DNA of 64,000 bases from UBA6182 sp964479585 (GTDB lineage: Bacteria > Bacillota_I > Bacilli_A > Erysipelotrichales > Erysipelotrichaceae): positions 1-64,000 of the forward strand of contig CAYZMP010000004.1 of assembly GCA_964479585.1 (NCBI GenBank), in the 5' to 3' direction. Numbering within the stretch: position 1 is the stretch's first letter; each line of letters opens with the position of its first letter. The position numbers were made by a program, and so were the translations under genes. Under the pieces are notes generated by a model, which saw only the letters and a program-made list of their open reading frames with translations, had not been told where the DNA came from and did not search any database. Shown here one piece after another: positions 44,370 through 53,261 of the stretch.

Positions 44370-44656
44370 ATATTATTTTGTGCCAATTATATGTGATGAA
44401 AAATTGTGTTTTCACATATTGAGTTCATTACTGCAGCATAAAAATCAGAACATTAAACACAGTCAATCAAAATTTCAGACAGTCAGGGAAATTATACATG
44501 AATTATTTCAATAGTAAACTAGTTAATTTTGTAAACGATAAAAAGCTTATTATCACCAAGTTAAAAGCACTTGATTGATGAAATCAAGTGCTTTATTTCT
44601 GTGAAGATTCACAGAGCTCTTTGGGGGAAATTTTAGTATATTCTTTTAAGCATAAT
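44370..44656. other. Remaining gap between the two ABC operons
   Basis: With 44263-44369 this makes a 394-base gap. It holds an imperfect repeat TCACATAT...ATATGTGA-like near 44389-44420, the terminator at 44564-44594 and a small perfect palindrome CTGTGAAGATTCACAG (44599-44614). I see no coding frame. Confidence 0.5.
44564..44594 (-). terminator. Terminator of the ARH/nucleoside-type ABC operon
   Basis: A perfect 13-bp stem (AAAGCACTTGATT 44564-44576, AATCAAGTGCTTT 44582-44594) with a 5-base loop, followed on the minus strand by TTTTAAC. It is placed 60 bases past the last permease gene. Confidence 0.8.
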
Positions 44657-45592
44657 CTAAGAAGTCATTTTAACTTTATTGGTTCTCTTAAATAAATACT
44701 TATACTTCATAAACATAGTAGATGAAAATAGAATCAAAATAGTTATAACATATGGTACGGCTAAAACAATTTGTGATGGAATATTTAATGCTTGTAAATT
44801 TACAGATAATGCTGATGTATAACCAAAGACAAGCGCTGCTAAAAAGACAAGAAATGGATTACCATCACCAACCATGATTGCTGCTAACGCTAAGAATCCT
44901 TTACCATCTGACATATTTTCAGTAAACATGGATGCACCACCAATGGATAAAAACGAACCTGCAACACCTGCAAATAATCCACCTAGCAAAATAGCAATGG
45001 TTTTGTATTTTATTGTATGTACACCAACAGTCTGAGCAGCAACCTCTTTTATGCCCACTCCTCTTAACCGTAAACCAAATGGAGTTTTATACATAACTAC
45101 CCACATTACTGCTACCATTATAAAAGCAAAGTAAACTAAAATATTATACCCGCTTAATATACTCCCTAAATAAGGAATGTCCTTTATAAAAGGAATCTGA
45201 ATAATTGGAAAACTCTTTATACGTGGACTCATAAATACACCACGAACTCCAAAGTTTAAATCAAGCAAAAATGTTGTAAATCCCCAAGCTGATAAGTTTA
45301 AAGCAATCCCAGTTATGATTGGATTCGACTTAAAATACAACACAAACAACGCAAACACACATGAAGCTATTATTCCAGATGTAACTCCAAACAATAAACC
45401 TATTATTGCACTTTCAAACAAGTAACTTCCAAACATCGCAAAGAACGCACTAATTAAAGTAAAACTCTCTAAACCAATATTTAATACTCTTGCTTTTTGA
45501 CCAAAGGATCCACCAATAGCGATAAGCAAAATGGGAGTCGTAAGACGTATTGTTGATGAAATAATTATTGGGCTCAAAAAGGAATCAAGCAT
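44657..45592 (-). CDS. Nucleoside-type ABC transporter permease 2 (second system)
   Basis: A 311-residue permease of the NupQ/BmpC type, homologous to the product of 20009-20968. It shares ARVLNIGLESFTLISAFFAMFG, LGLRLRGVGIKEVAAQTVGV and GKGFLALAAIMVGDGNP. It forms the pore with the permease encoded upstream. I use 45592 because GGAGG is 9 bases before that ATG, whereas the ATG at 45601 directly abuts it; this gives an 8-base overlap with the upstream gene. Confidence 0.9.
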   Translation of the reverse strand: MLDSFLSPIIISSTIRLTTPILLIAIGGSFGQKARVLNIGLESFTLISAFFAMFGSYLFESAIIGLLFGVTSGIIASCVFALFVLYFKSNPIITGIALNLSAWGFTTFLLDLNFGVRGVFMSPRIKSFPIIQIPFIKDIPYLGSILSGYNILVYFAFIMVAVMWVVMYKTPFGLRLRGVGIKEVAAQTVGVHTIKYKTIAILLGGLFAGVAGSFLSIGGASMFTENMSDGKGFLALAAIMVGDGNPFLVFLAALVFGYTSALSVNLQALNIPSQIVLAVPYVITILILFSSTMFMKYKYLFKRTNKVKMTS

Positions 45593-46679
45593 GAACTTCA
45601 TCCTCCTTTCGTGTTTTCTTGGAAATGAAATTCTTAGCTTTCACTAATAGTTCTCTTAAATCGACAGTGATAAATAAAACAAATAGTGCTTGTACTAATG
45701 TAACTAGTATTCTATTTACACTTGTTGTTCTTTCCATCGCTAAAGAACCAGCCTTAATAAGACCCCAAATTATTGCAACTACAAACGTCGTCTTAGGATT
45801 GTCTTTAGCAATCAATGCTACCATGATGCCATCCCAACCAATATTGCTAGAAAAGTTGCTTCTAAATCGAAGATGGGGACCAAGAATTTCAACAGCACCA
45901 GCGAGGCCAGCAATAAACCCACTTGTCATAAATATAATAATGTAATTCTTTAATGTTTTAATACCACCATACTTAGAGAATGAGAAGTTTTGACCAATCA
46001 TTTTCCATTCATATCCACGTTTTGTAAACTTATAAAACAAAAACAATACAACAAATACAACAATTGCAATAAAGATTCCTGTTGTTGCTTGATAAGGAGG
46101 CATGATTTGAGTTAATTTAGCTGTCTCTAAAATCTCAGGCGTCGCAATCATTTCAGGGCGAATATCTGCATCTAAGTTCATAATTTGCATTGTTAAATAT
46201 TCTGTCATTAAAATCGCAACATAGTTGAACATTAACGTTACAACCATTTCATTAATTTTTAATATTCCTTTTAATAAAGATGGAATAAATGCAAATAGTG
46301 CTCCAGAAATTCCACCAATAAGAATTGCCACTGGTATATGCACGACACTTGGTAGTGAAATATACGCACCTGCTAATGCTGAAAAGAAAGCCCCAACATA
46401 TACTTGCCCATCAATACCTAAATTAATGATTCCGGAACGATGAGCAACTACGGCAGCCATAGATGCGATTATTACTGGCGTAATCCATCGAATACTGCGA
46501 GCAATAGCAGCACGACTTCCCATTGAGCCTACAATTATTTGTCTGAAAGCTTCTATAGGATTACTACCTTGAATCAAAATAAGGATTGACGCAATAATTA
46601 AAACCAATACCATTGCAAGAAGGTAGTTTGTGACACTAGTGTTTTTTATAGATATACGTTTAGTGACTTTCTTTTTCAT
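45585..46679 (-). CDS. Nucleoside-type ABC transporter permease 1 (second system)
   Basis: A 364-residue permease of the NupP/BmpB type with a basic N-terminus, AHRSGIINLGIDGQVYVGAF, RGYEWKMIGQNFSFSKYGGI (coupling helix) and IGWDGIMVALIAKDNP. It is the partner of the next gene product. Start at 46679 (GGAGG 8 bases upstream), overlapping the ATPase gene by 20 bases. Confidence 0.9.
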   Translation of the reverse strand: MKKKVTKRISIKNTSVTNYLLAMVLVLIIASILILIQGSNPIEAFRQIIVGSMGSRAAIARSIRWITPVIIASMAAVVAHRSGIINLGIDGQVYVGAFFSALAGAYISLPSVVHIPVAILIGGISGALFAFIPSLLKGILKINEMVVTLMFNYVAILMTEYLTMQIMNLDADIRPEMIATPEILETAKLTQIMPPYQATTGIFIAIVVFVVLFLFYKFTKRGYEWKMIGQNFSFSKYGGIKTLKNYIIIFMTSGFIAGLAGAVEILGPHLRFRSNFSSNIGWDGIMVALIAKDNPKTTFVVAIIWGLIKAGSLAMERTTSVNRILVTLVQALFVLFITVDLRELLVKAKNFISKKTRKEDEVHA

Positions 46680-48192
46680 GATCATTACCTCCTAGCATAT
46701 AGTATCCTATTCTCTTCTCTTCAAACTCGTTTCGCTTAAACTCCTTAACGAATCTACCATCATAAACTACAATGATGCGATCACTTAATGACATCGCTTC
46801 ATATAAGTCATATGAAACAAGCAATACCGATACATTATCTTCTTCAACAATCTTCTTTATTTCATTCCAAATAAACTCAATAGAACCAATATCAATTCCC
46901 CTTGTTGGATCTTCAATAATTAAAACTTCATTATCTTGAGAAAATTCTCTTCCCACAATGAGTTTTTGTAAATTACCACCAGACAATGATGATGCTTTAT
47001 CTTGAATTGATTGTGCTTTTACAGAAAATTTTGTAATGACTTCTTGAGCGTATGAATTCATTTTGCTAAAATCCATAATACCTCTTTTACTGGTAAAGTC
47101 GGTAAGATGTTTCCCCATAACAATATTATCAACCAAACTTGTATTTAAAGCACTCCCAGTAATAATTCTATTTTGAGGTACATATCCAATTTTCTTTAAT
47201 CTGTTATTTCTAGGATTAGCCTTTACTAAAGGTTCATTCTTAAACAATATTTCACCTTCAGAATACTTAGACAACCCTGTTATTGATTCTATTAATTCAT
47301 TTTGACCATTTCCTGCGACACCAACAATACCTAAAATTTCTCCTTTGTTTAATGAAAAACTCATGTTTTTTACTCTAGCAATGTGTTTTTCATCAAGTAC
47401 CGTTAAATCTTTTATTTCTAAAATACTCTCACTGACAGCTTTTTCATTTCGATCAATATTTAAAAACACTTCTCTACCTACCATCATTTGAGCAAGTTGT
47501 TCTTTTGAAACACTTTCGTTTTCAATTGTATCTACAACCTTACCATCTCTTAAAACAGTAATATAATCGGAAACCTTTAATACTTCATTTAGTTTATGTG
47601 TAATAAATAATATTGTCTTACCTTGTTCAATTAAATAGTTCATAGCTTCAAACAAGCCGTCTATTTGCTGTGGCGTTAACACAGCTGTTGGTTCATCCAA
47701 TATAATTATCTCAGCCTGCTTAAACAATACCTTAACAATTTCTACTTGTTGTTGAAGTGCTATTGGTAAGCTACTTACTTTTTTATAAAGAGGGAAGTTG
47801 AAATGATATTTTTTACAAATTTCAAGAATACGTTTTTCACTACGTTTAAGATCGAGCCAATACTTGGTTTTTGTATCTTCATGTCCTAAAACTATGTTTT
47901 CAATAACTGTAAGATTGTCAAAGAGCATAAACTCTTGTTGAACCATACCAATACCATTTTTAGTTGCATCATTTGGATCTTTCATGTTTAATGACTTACC
48001 ATTTAAAACGATATCTCCACTTGATTGTGTTAAAACACCTGATAGAACATTCATCAATGTACTTTTGCCTGCACCATTTTCACCAATAATAGAATGAATG
48101 GTACCTTTTTTTACTTCAAAGTTTATATCAATATTAGCTGCAAAATCACCATAGTATTTATAAATATTCTTAAACTGCAGTAAAGTATCCAT
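46660..48192 (-). CDS. Nucleoside-type ABC transporter ATP-binding protein (second system)
   Basis: A 510-residue double ABC ATPase like that at 22106. Domain 1 has GENGAGKST, a signature region LPIALQQQVEIVKVLF that departs from LSGGQ, and LDEPTAVLT; domain 2 has GVAGNGQNE, LSGGNLQKLIVG and IEDPTRGID. It energises the two permeases. It is separated from the lipoprotein gene by 20 bases, without the hairpin seen in the other ABC operons. Confidence 0.92.
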   Translation of the reverse strand: MDTLLQFKNIYKYYGDFAANIDINFEVKKGTIHSIIGENGAGKSTLMNVLSGVLTQSSGDIVLNGKSLNMKDPNDATKNGIGMVQQEFMLFDNLTVIENIVLGHEDTKTKYWLDLKRSEKRILEICKKYHFNFPLYKKVSSLPIALQQQVEIVKVLFKQAEIIILDEPTAVLTPQQIDGLFEAMNYLIEQGKTILFITHKLNEVLKVSDYITVLRDGKVVDTIENESVSKEQLAQMMVGREVFLNIDRNEKAVSESILEIKDLTVLDEKHIARVKNMSFSLNKGEILGIVGVAGNGQNELIESITGLSKYSEGEILFKNEPLVKANPRNNRLKKIGYVPQNRIITGSALNTSLVDNIVMGKHLTDFTSKRGIMDFSKMNSYAQEVITKFSVKAQSIQDKASSLSGGNLQKLIVGREFSQDNEVLIIEDPTRGIDIGSIEFIWNEIKKIVEEDNVSVLLVSYDLYEAMSLSDRIIVVYDGRFVKEFKRNEFEEKRIGYYMLGGNDHEKESH

Positions 48193-48212
48193 TTCAACCT
48201 CCCAATTGACTC

Positions 48213-49196
48213 TTAGTCTATTTCAGTCGGAACTTCAATAGTTCCAGCTTGTAACTCAACTACTAGGGCATCAACTTCTGCTTTTAGTTCAGCGGATAAT
48301 TGGTTGTAGTCACGCTCATCATAAAGAGCAACACCTGAGTTAATATCATAGTTTGTTATACCAGATTCAAAGTTACCGCTAATAGCACTTTTACCCGACT
48401 CATATACTGCACCCGCAATATCTTTTAGCGCAGACCAGAATACTGTACCTTCAGCAACTCCACCTTGCCACTCATCTACACCTATCGCTAATACACCAGA
48501 CTCTGCAGCAGCTTGAATGACACCCAATCCAGCCATATTTGCTGAATGCATCACAATATCTGCACCTTTAGAAATAACTTGTAAAGCCATTTCTGATCCT
48601 TTGTTAGGGTCATCAGCTGTACCTAAATATAATGACTCAATTTCAATATCAGGATTTCCATATTTTGCACCTGCTTCAAATCCAGCTCTGAATCTATCGA
48701 TAACAGGCATTTTCATACTACCAATCCAAGCAACACGATTAGTTTCAGTTGTTTTTGATGCTACAAAACCAGCAATGAATGCGGCTTGTTGTGGTTCAAC
48801 AACTATTGTTTTTACATTTGGTAAGTTTGTTGTTGCGTAAGTATCCACAATAATAAATTTTGTGTCAGGAAAATCTTCAGCAATCGGGAATGCTTCTTCT
48901 GCTAAATCATCCCACATGACATAAATAGGGTTGGCCCCTTCTTCAGCCATAGCTCTAATCTGTTCGCTATACTCTGATTTGTCCAATGCTTCGATAAGAC
49001 GAGTATTGTAACCCTCTTCTTCTCCAAGTTGTTCAACTCCTGAGTAAGCAATTGCAATAAACGGATCCCCAGCAGGGATTGGAATGATCATGGCAATTTC
49101 TTTCTTCTCTTCGCCATCATCACTTGGTGAACACCCTACCAAAAGTACGGATAGGATTAGAAGTGCTAATGCACTAAATTTAACGATTTTTCTCAT
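48213..49196 (-). CDS. BMP family substrate-binding lipoprotein (second system)
   Basis: A 327-residue PnrA/BmpA-like lipoprotein with lipobox LVGC (Cys22). Compared with the one at 23729 it lacks the NDS motif after the first strand (here IPAGDPFIAIAYSG), which normally contacts nucleoside, so its ligand is probably different, though the overall fold pattern (EPQQAAFIAGFVA, WIGSMKMPVIDRFRAGF, HSANMAGLGVIQAA) is kept. This matters because the operon pairs it with ADP-ribosylglycohydrolase-like enzymes. Confidence 0.88.
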   Translation of the reverse strand: MRKIVKFSALALLILSVLLVGCSPSDDGEEKKEIAMIIPIPAGDPFIAIAYSGVEQLGEEEGYNTRLIEALDKSEYSEQIRAMAEEGANPIYVMWDDLAEEAFPIAEDFPDTKFIIVDTYATTNLPNVKTIVVEPQQAAFIAGFVASKTTETNRVAWIGSMKMPVIDRFRAGFEAGAKYGNPDIEIESLYLGTADDPNKGSEMALQVISKGADIVMHSANMAGLGVIQAAAESGVLAIGVDEWQGGVAEGTVFWSALKDIAGAVYESGKSAISGNFESGITNYDINSGVALYDERDYNQLSAELKAEVDALVVELQAGTIEVPTEID

Positions 49197-49211
49197 AAGT
49201 TCCTCCTTGTT

Positions 49212-50129
49212 TCAATCGTTGTAATTACTAATAAAATTCAAAACTTCTTGTTCGTTTGAAACGCCACTTCTTGGACCAAGTTCTAATATTGACTTTGCAG
49301 CAGCAGCATTTGCAAATTTCCCAACAGTAACTAAATCCCACCCTCTTGATAATCCATATAGAAACGAGGCATTGAATGTATCTCCTGCACCTGTTGTATC
49401 TTTTGGATTAACTTTGAATGCATCAATCGTAATATTATCTTCTTTTGTTTTGATGACACTACCATTTTCACCTTTTGTAATAACCACAAGCTGAGAAGTT
49501 TCTAAGAAGTGTTCTACATAGTCATCTCCATATTGTGACTTGAACACTTTGTGAGCGCTTTCATTGAGAAAAATAATGTCAGCTCTCTTTAAGTACTCAT
49601 AATCCGCAAATTGCTCATTTAGTAGATTAGCCTCTATATCAAACACAAGTTTAGCTCCACTTTTTCTTGCGTTATCAATAACATTCAGACTATTATGGAT
49701 TCTTTTTAAATCCATAATAGTACTGTAAATAAATTCAGATTTGTTTAATTCATCAATTTGTTTTTCTGTGAAATATAGTGGTTTTCTTTCATTCTCAACA
49801 ACAAATATAATCCTTTCCCCTTTTGATAACATAATGATGCATTTCGCATCTGGAATATCTGGGTCTCTAACGATTAGAGAGGGATCCACACCGCAGTTTA
49901 CAAGATCGTCTACCAACAAATCGTTTTGTGGTTTTGTATTAATAAAATCAATCATGAATGTTTTTTGACCATAACCAGCATAAATTGCTGCAGCATTGCC
50001 AATCATACCACCTACTTTGCTATCCAAATAATTCACATTTATTTTTTCGCCTAAAGCCGGTGTATTATCCATTGAGTAATATTCATCAATACAATTAATA
50101 CCAATTGCGATGAGTGATTTTTCAGACAT
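49212..50129 (-). CDS. PfkB family carbohydrate kinase
   Basis: A 305-residue ribokinase-fold kinase. Seen are the N-terminal IAIGINCIDEYYSM, GGMIGNAAAIYA (about residues 39-50, in place of GGKGxNxA) and the catalytic DTTGAGDTFNASF (about 239-251). It would phosphorylate a sugar or nucleoside released inside the cell. It sits between the ADP-ribosylglycohydrolase genes and the importer genes; the reading order suggests import, glycosidic cleavage, then phosphorylation. The ATG at 50129 is one base after the upstream stop (TAAcATG), a termination-reinitiation arrangement; a TTG at 50150 is the alternative. Confidence 0.85.
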   Translation of the reverse strand: MSEKSLIAIGINCIDEYYSMDNTPALGEKINVNYLDSKVGGMIGNAAAIYAGYGQKTFMIDFINTKPQNDLLVDDLVNCGVDPSLIVRDPDIPDAKCIIMLSKGERIIFVVENERKPLYFTEKQIDELNKSEFIYSTIMDLKRIHNSLNVIDNARKSGAKLVFDIEANLLNEQFADYEYLKRADIIFLNESAHKVFKSQYGDDYVEHFLETSQLVVITKGENGSVIKTKEDNITIDAFKVNPKDTTGAGDTFNASFLYGLSRGWDLVTVGKFANAAAAKSILELGPRSGVSNEQEVLNFISNYND

Positions 50130-50130
50130 G

Positions 50131-51147
50131 TTATTTAAGAAGCCCTTCAATATCTTTTGCTGTTTTCGCTAAATCATAGCCATTTGCCTCATCAAGTAGA
50201 GGTAAATAGTTTTCAGGGAATGCTTGAATACCATGCAATGTTCCTAGTATCCCACCAATCATCGTTGCCACCGTATCTGTGTCATAACCGATATTTACAC
50301 CAGCTTGAATCGCTTCTACAGCATCACCTTTCGCTGCAACAATTAATCCAAAAACTGCAGGAACAGCTTCAGCAGCTGCTAATCCACTTCCGATATAATC
50401 AGCAATTTCATCAATCGCTTCACTTAATGTCTCTGTACGAAGTGCAATATCAATCGCAAGCTTCATACGTTTGTATACTGAAGGTCCAGCATACGTTTGA
50501 GCACGCTCTCTACCAATCTCATCGCCTTTTTGTGCACCATATAATCCAGCTTTAACCACATCAAATAGTGTCGCATTAACATCCATGGCTTTCGCTGTTG
50601 CAGCAGCAACTGCAGCAGCAGCTGAAATCGAAATATTATTATCATGAGAAATAGTTACAATTGTAAAGGCATCTTCAATTGCTTTGTCTACATCACCATT
50701 ACTAAATAAGGCAATTGGAGATATTTTCATTGCTGATCCATTAGATGCTTTTGCATTATCATTTACAACTTTAAAATCGTACTCCTCTACAGTATTCCCT
50801 TTTAAAGCATTAATAGCTGCTCTAGTTGTTGGTCCTGCAAATCTTGAAAAATAGTTATCATCACTAGACCACGCAATTAATGATTCCACCCCGACATCAC
50901 GATTAATCAAACCATTGTTTTCAACAATCTTTTCAACTGTTGTAAGTGCAAGACTAAAATCATCTGTTACTTGACCTGCTTTATTTCCTCTAGCAAAAGT
51001 GTCTTGTGGTGGAGCTAAAAACTCTGTTACATATCCACCAAAAAGCTCTTCAATTTGCTGGCGAGTGCGCATTTCAGTTGCTGCACCCATTGCATCACCT
51101 GCTGCTCCTCCTACTAAACATCCTAAAATCTTATCAAACTTAGTCAT
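50131..51147 (-). CDS. ADP-ribosylglycohydrolase family protein, copy 2
   Basis: A 338-residue member of the ADP_ribosyl_GH (DraG/ARH) family. The Mg-binding elements are intact: GDAMGAATEM near residues 18-26, Thr61-Asp62-Asp63 and GYDTDTVATMIGG with Asp289, Asp291 and Thr292. Family members hydrolyse the N- or O-glycosidic bond between ribose and a nitrogen or oxygen acceptor. No signal peptide, so it acts in the cytosol. It overlaps copy 1 by 8 bases. The true substrate is unknown: a metabolite carrying a ribosyl bond is more likely than an ADP-ribosylated protein, in view of the transporter and kinase beside it. Confidence 0.88.
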   Translation of the reverse strand: MTKFDKILGCLVGGAAGDAMGAATEMRTRQQIEELFGGYVTEFLAPPQDTFARGNKAGQVTDDFSLALTTVEKIVENNGLINRDVGVESLIAWSSDDNYFSRFAGPTTRAAINALKGNTVEEYDFKVVNDNAKASNGSAMKISPIALFSNGDVDKAIEDAFTIVTISHDNNISISAAAAVAAATAKAMDVNATLFDVVKAGLYGAQKGDEIGRERAQTYAGPSVYKRMKLAIDIALRTETLSEAIDEIADYIGSGLAAAEAVPAVFGLIVAAKGDAVEAIQAGVNIGYDTDTVATMIGGILGTLHGIQAFPENYLPLLDEANGYDLAKTAKDIEGLLK

Positions 51148-52159
51148 ATTTTCCTCCTTCGACTATTAACTCACTTAACTTCTCTAAATCATACTTGTTC
51201 ACTTTATTGATGATATCCAAATAATCATCAGGAAATCTACTCGCTCCATGATATGCACCAAGAATTCCACCAACAATCGTTGCAATCGAATCTGTATCAT
51301 AACCAATATTGACCGCCATAATAATGGAATCCATTAGTTCACCATCACAAGCTACAATGATTCCAATAGCAATCGGTAAAGTTTCATAAGCCATAGCGCT
51401 ATTACCAATTACATCGCTCAGTTCTTGCATTGCCTCTTCTTTAGTTTTACTGTTTATTGCAATACTTATTGCTAGTTTTACTCTTTTAACAATAGAAGGA
51501 CCAGCGAGTGTTTTATAGTTTTTTCTTCCTATCTCATCACCTTTAACTGCTCCATAGATTGCAGCATCGACAATTTGCTTTAAAGTTACATTTTCATGCA
51601 GTGCTACATTTGTCGCAGCAGCAACTGCTGCTGCTGCCGATACTGAAAGATTATTATCATGAGTTACGGAAGCAATTTTCACTGCAATATCGATTGCTTT
51701 ATCAACATCACCCAACGCAAACAATGAGATCGGAGACATTTTCATAGCTGCTCCATTTGTTGCTTTGGAATTATCCGCAAAGAGCCAATCCAATTTTGTT
51801 GCCTCTGTTTTTTTACCCTTGAATCGATCAATTGCTGCTCTACTTGTTGGCCCTACAAATTGTTCAAAATATCTCTCATCTTCAGACCAAACAATCAATG
51901 CATCCTTTGCTGCTTTATCATAATCTTCAAAACCAGTGTTTAGCATTTCTAAGCAAGTAAGATATGCCATACTGAAATCATCTGTAACCTCACCAGGTTG
52001 ATTTCCTCTTGCAAATACATCACTCGGCGGTTTCACAAAAGTTGTTATGGGACCACCAAATCGTTCAATAATCTGTTGTGTTGTGCGCATCTCTGTTGCA
52101 GCCCCCATGGCATCTCCAGTTGCTGCACCTATTAAACTACCTAATACTTTTTCTTTCAT
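51140..52159 (-). CDS. ADP-ribosylglycohydrolase family protein, copy 1
   Basis: A 339-residue paralogue of the next gene product, about half identical by eye and aligning end to end. Metal residues Thr59-Asp60-Asp61 and the late GYDTDSIATIVGG are kept, as is GDAMGAATEMRTTQQI at the N-terminus. Two active copies in tandem suggest either a heteromer or two related substrates. The gene starts one base after the stop of the GntR regulator gene, so it is under its direct control. RBS is GGGGGTAT. Confidence 0.88.
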   Translation of the reverse strand: MKEKVLGSLIGAATGDAMGAATEMRTTQQIIERFGGPITTFVKPPSDVFARGNQPGEVTDDFSMAYLTCLEMLNTGFEDYDKAAKDALIVWSEDERYFEQFVGPTSRAAIDRFKGKKTEATKLDWLFADNSKATNGAAMKMSPISLFALGDVDKAIDIAVKIASVTHDNNLSVSAAAAVAAATNVALHENVTLKQIVDAAIYGAVKGDEIGRKNYKTLAGPSIVKRVKLAISIAINSKTKEEAMQELSDVIGNSAMAYETLPIAIGIIVACDGELMDSIIMAVNIGYDTDSIATIVGGILGAYHGASRFPDDYLDIINKVNKYDLEKLSELIVEGGKYD

Positions 52160-52918
52160 TTATACCCCCGGTAAATTGGATGTTTTATCTCTAACATAGT
52201 ATTTATAATATTTGGCATTGTAATACATAAGAACATATTCAAACGGTTCATTGTGTATGTCATATGTGATTCGTTCTCTAAATATAATCGCCGTTTCATT
52301 ATCAAGCTCAAGAATTTCAATTAACTCCGGAGTAGGAATTTGTGCTTCTATCATTTCATCACACAATCCAATGTCTAATCCATTGTCTTCTAAAAGTTGA
52401 AACAACGAAGTGTTTTCATTAAACATATCTCTTGTTAATTCAATTGGTATTGTATTTTTCAAGTAACTAATGGATAACCCTATTTTCTGGTCTCCAATAA
52501 TCCTCACACGTTCAACTACATATACTTCTTCTCCAACATTTGTCTTTAACATTTCAGCAATCTTTGCAGTAGCAGTAATCTTTTCAACCCTACGAATAAT
52601 CGATTTAATTTTCAAACCTTGTTTAGTCAAATCGTGTGTGAACCTTGTAGCCTCTGATAAAAAGAATACTTTCTTTTTTGTAGAAACAACCGTCTTTTTA
52701 CTTCTAGCTTTTGATATCAAGCCTTCTCCCTCTAAGGCTTCAAGTGCTTTTCGAATAGTTACTCGACTAACATCGAACATTTCACAAAACTCATTCTCAG
52801 AATAAAGATGATCACCATCTAAAAACTTCTTGTTTTCAATTGAACTTTTTAACAATAAGTAAATCTGGTGATAGATTGGAATTGGTGAACTTTTATCAAT
52901 CATTTTTTCGTTATACAT
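52160..52918 (-). CDS. GntR family regulator, HutC/UTRA type
   Basis: A 252-residue regulator: a GntR winged HTH (about residues 10-75, FCEMFDVSRVTIRKALEALEGEGLI) and a C-terminal UTRA ligand domain (about 95-240). It is the first gene of the ADP-ribosylglycohydrolase and nucleoside-type ABC operon and so the likely repressor of it. The promoter has a tandem array of ATACAAG-type octamers. UTRA domains bind sugar phosphates or related small molecules, so the effector may be the product of the PfkB kinase. Confidence 0.9.
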   Translation of the reverse strand: MYNEKMIDKSSPIPIYHQIYLLLKSSIENKKFLDGDHLYSENEFCEMFDVSRVTIRKALEALEGEGLISKARSKKTVVSTKKKVFFLSEATRFTHDLTKQGLKIKSIIRRVEKITATAKIAEMLKTNVGEEVYVVERVRIIGDQKIGLSISYLKNTIPIELTRDMFNENTSLFQLLEDNGLDIGLCDEMIEAQIPTPELIEILELDNETAIIFRERITYDIHNEPFEYVLMYYNAKYYKYYVRDKTSNLPGV

Positions 52919-52935
52919 GCCTATCGTACCCTCCC

Positions 52936-53016
52936 ACTTGTATTAAACTTGTACTAATGTATTCTTGTATCGTTGTATTCATTATACCATGACATTTTTT
53001 TATGTAAACGCTTTAT
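52936..53016 (-). promoter_or_regulatory. Promoter with cre-like box and tandem octamer array
   Basis: On the minus strand TTTACA (53008-53003) and TATAAT (52986-52981) are 16 bases apart. A cre-like box, TGTAAACGCTTTAT (53003-53016, 12 of 14), overlaps the -35. From 52936 to 52978 lie five copies of an octamer, on the plus strand ACTTGTAT, ACTTGTAC, TAATGTAT, TCTTGTAT and CGTTGTAT, with a 3-base gap after the first. They cover the start of transcription and the leader. Confidence 0.7.
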
Positions 53017-53261
53017 TTGTTTTTTTATAAGAAAAAATATAGTAGTAAAATTACGTTAATACTCAAATTGAAAATACCGTTGATTTACTTATACATATTT
53101 ATCTTTTGAGTTTTCAAAATCCGCTAAAACATTGATTAATAAATAGTAAACACAAAACACCACTGCCTTAGGCATTATCAATTTACAAAAAAAGTTCAAT
53201 AAATGAACTTTTAGTCAATATATAAAGTTTTTTGAGTGAACAGCCTAACTATGACAACAAT
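53017..53261. other. Gap between GntR operon promoter and rocD, holds rocD terminator
   Basis: With the promoter region this is a 343-base gap. No coding frame is seen. It holds the strong rocD terminator at 53190-53212 and otherwise AT-rich sequence. Confidence 0.5.
53187..53212 (-). terminator. rocD terminator
   Basis: AAAAGTTCA (53190-53198) and TGAACTTTT (53204-53212) form a 9-bp stem with a 5-base loop, followed on the minus strand by a run of seven T (53193-53187). Confidence 0.85.

Noticed and set aside
44389..44420. Imperfect TCACATAT/ATATGTGA-like repeat as operator
   Set aside because: It is more than 70 bases upstream of the nearest -35 box, imperfect and in A/T-rich sequence; weaker than the repeat at 44327.
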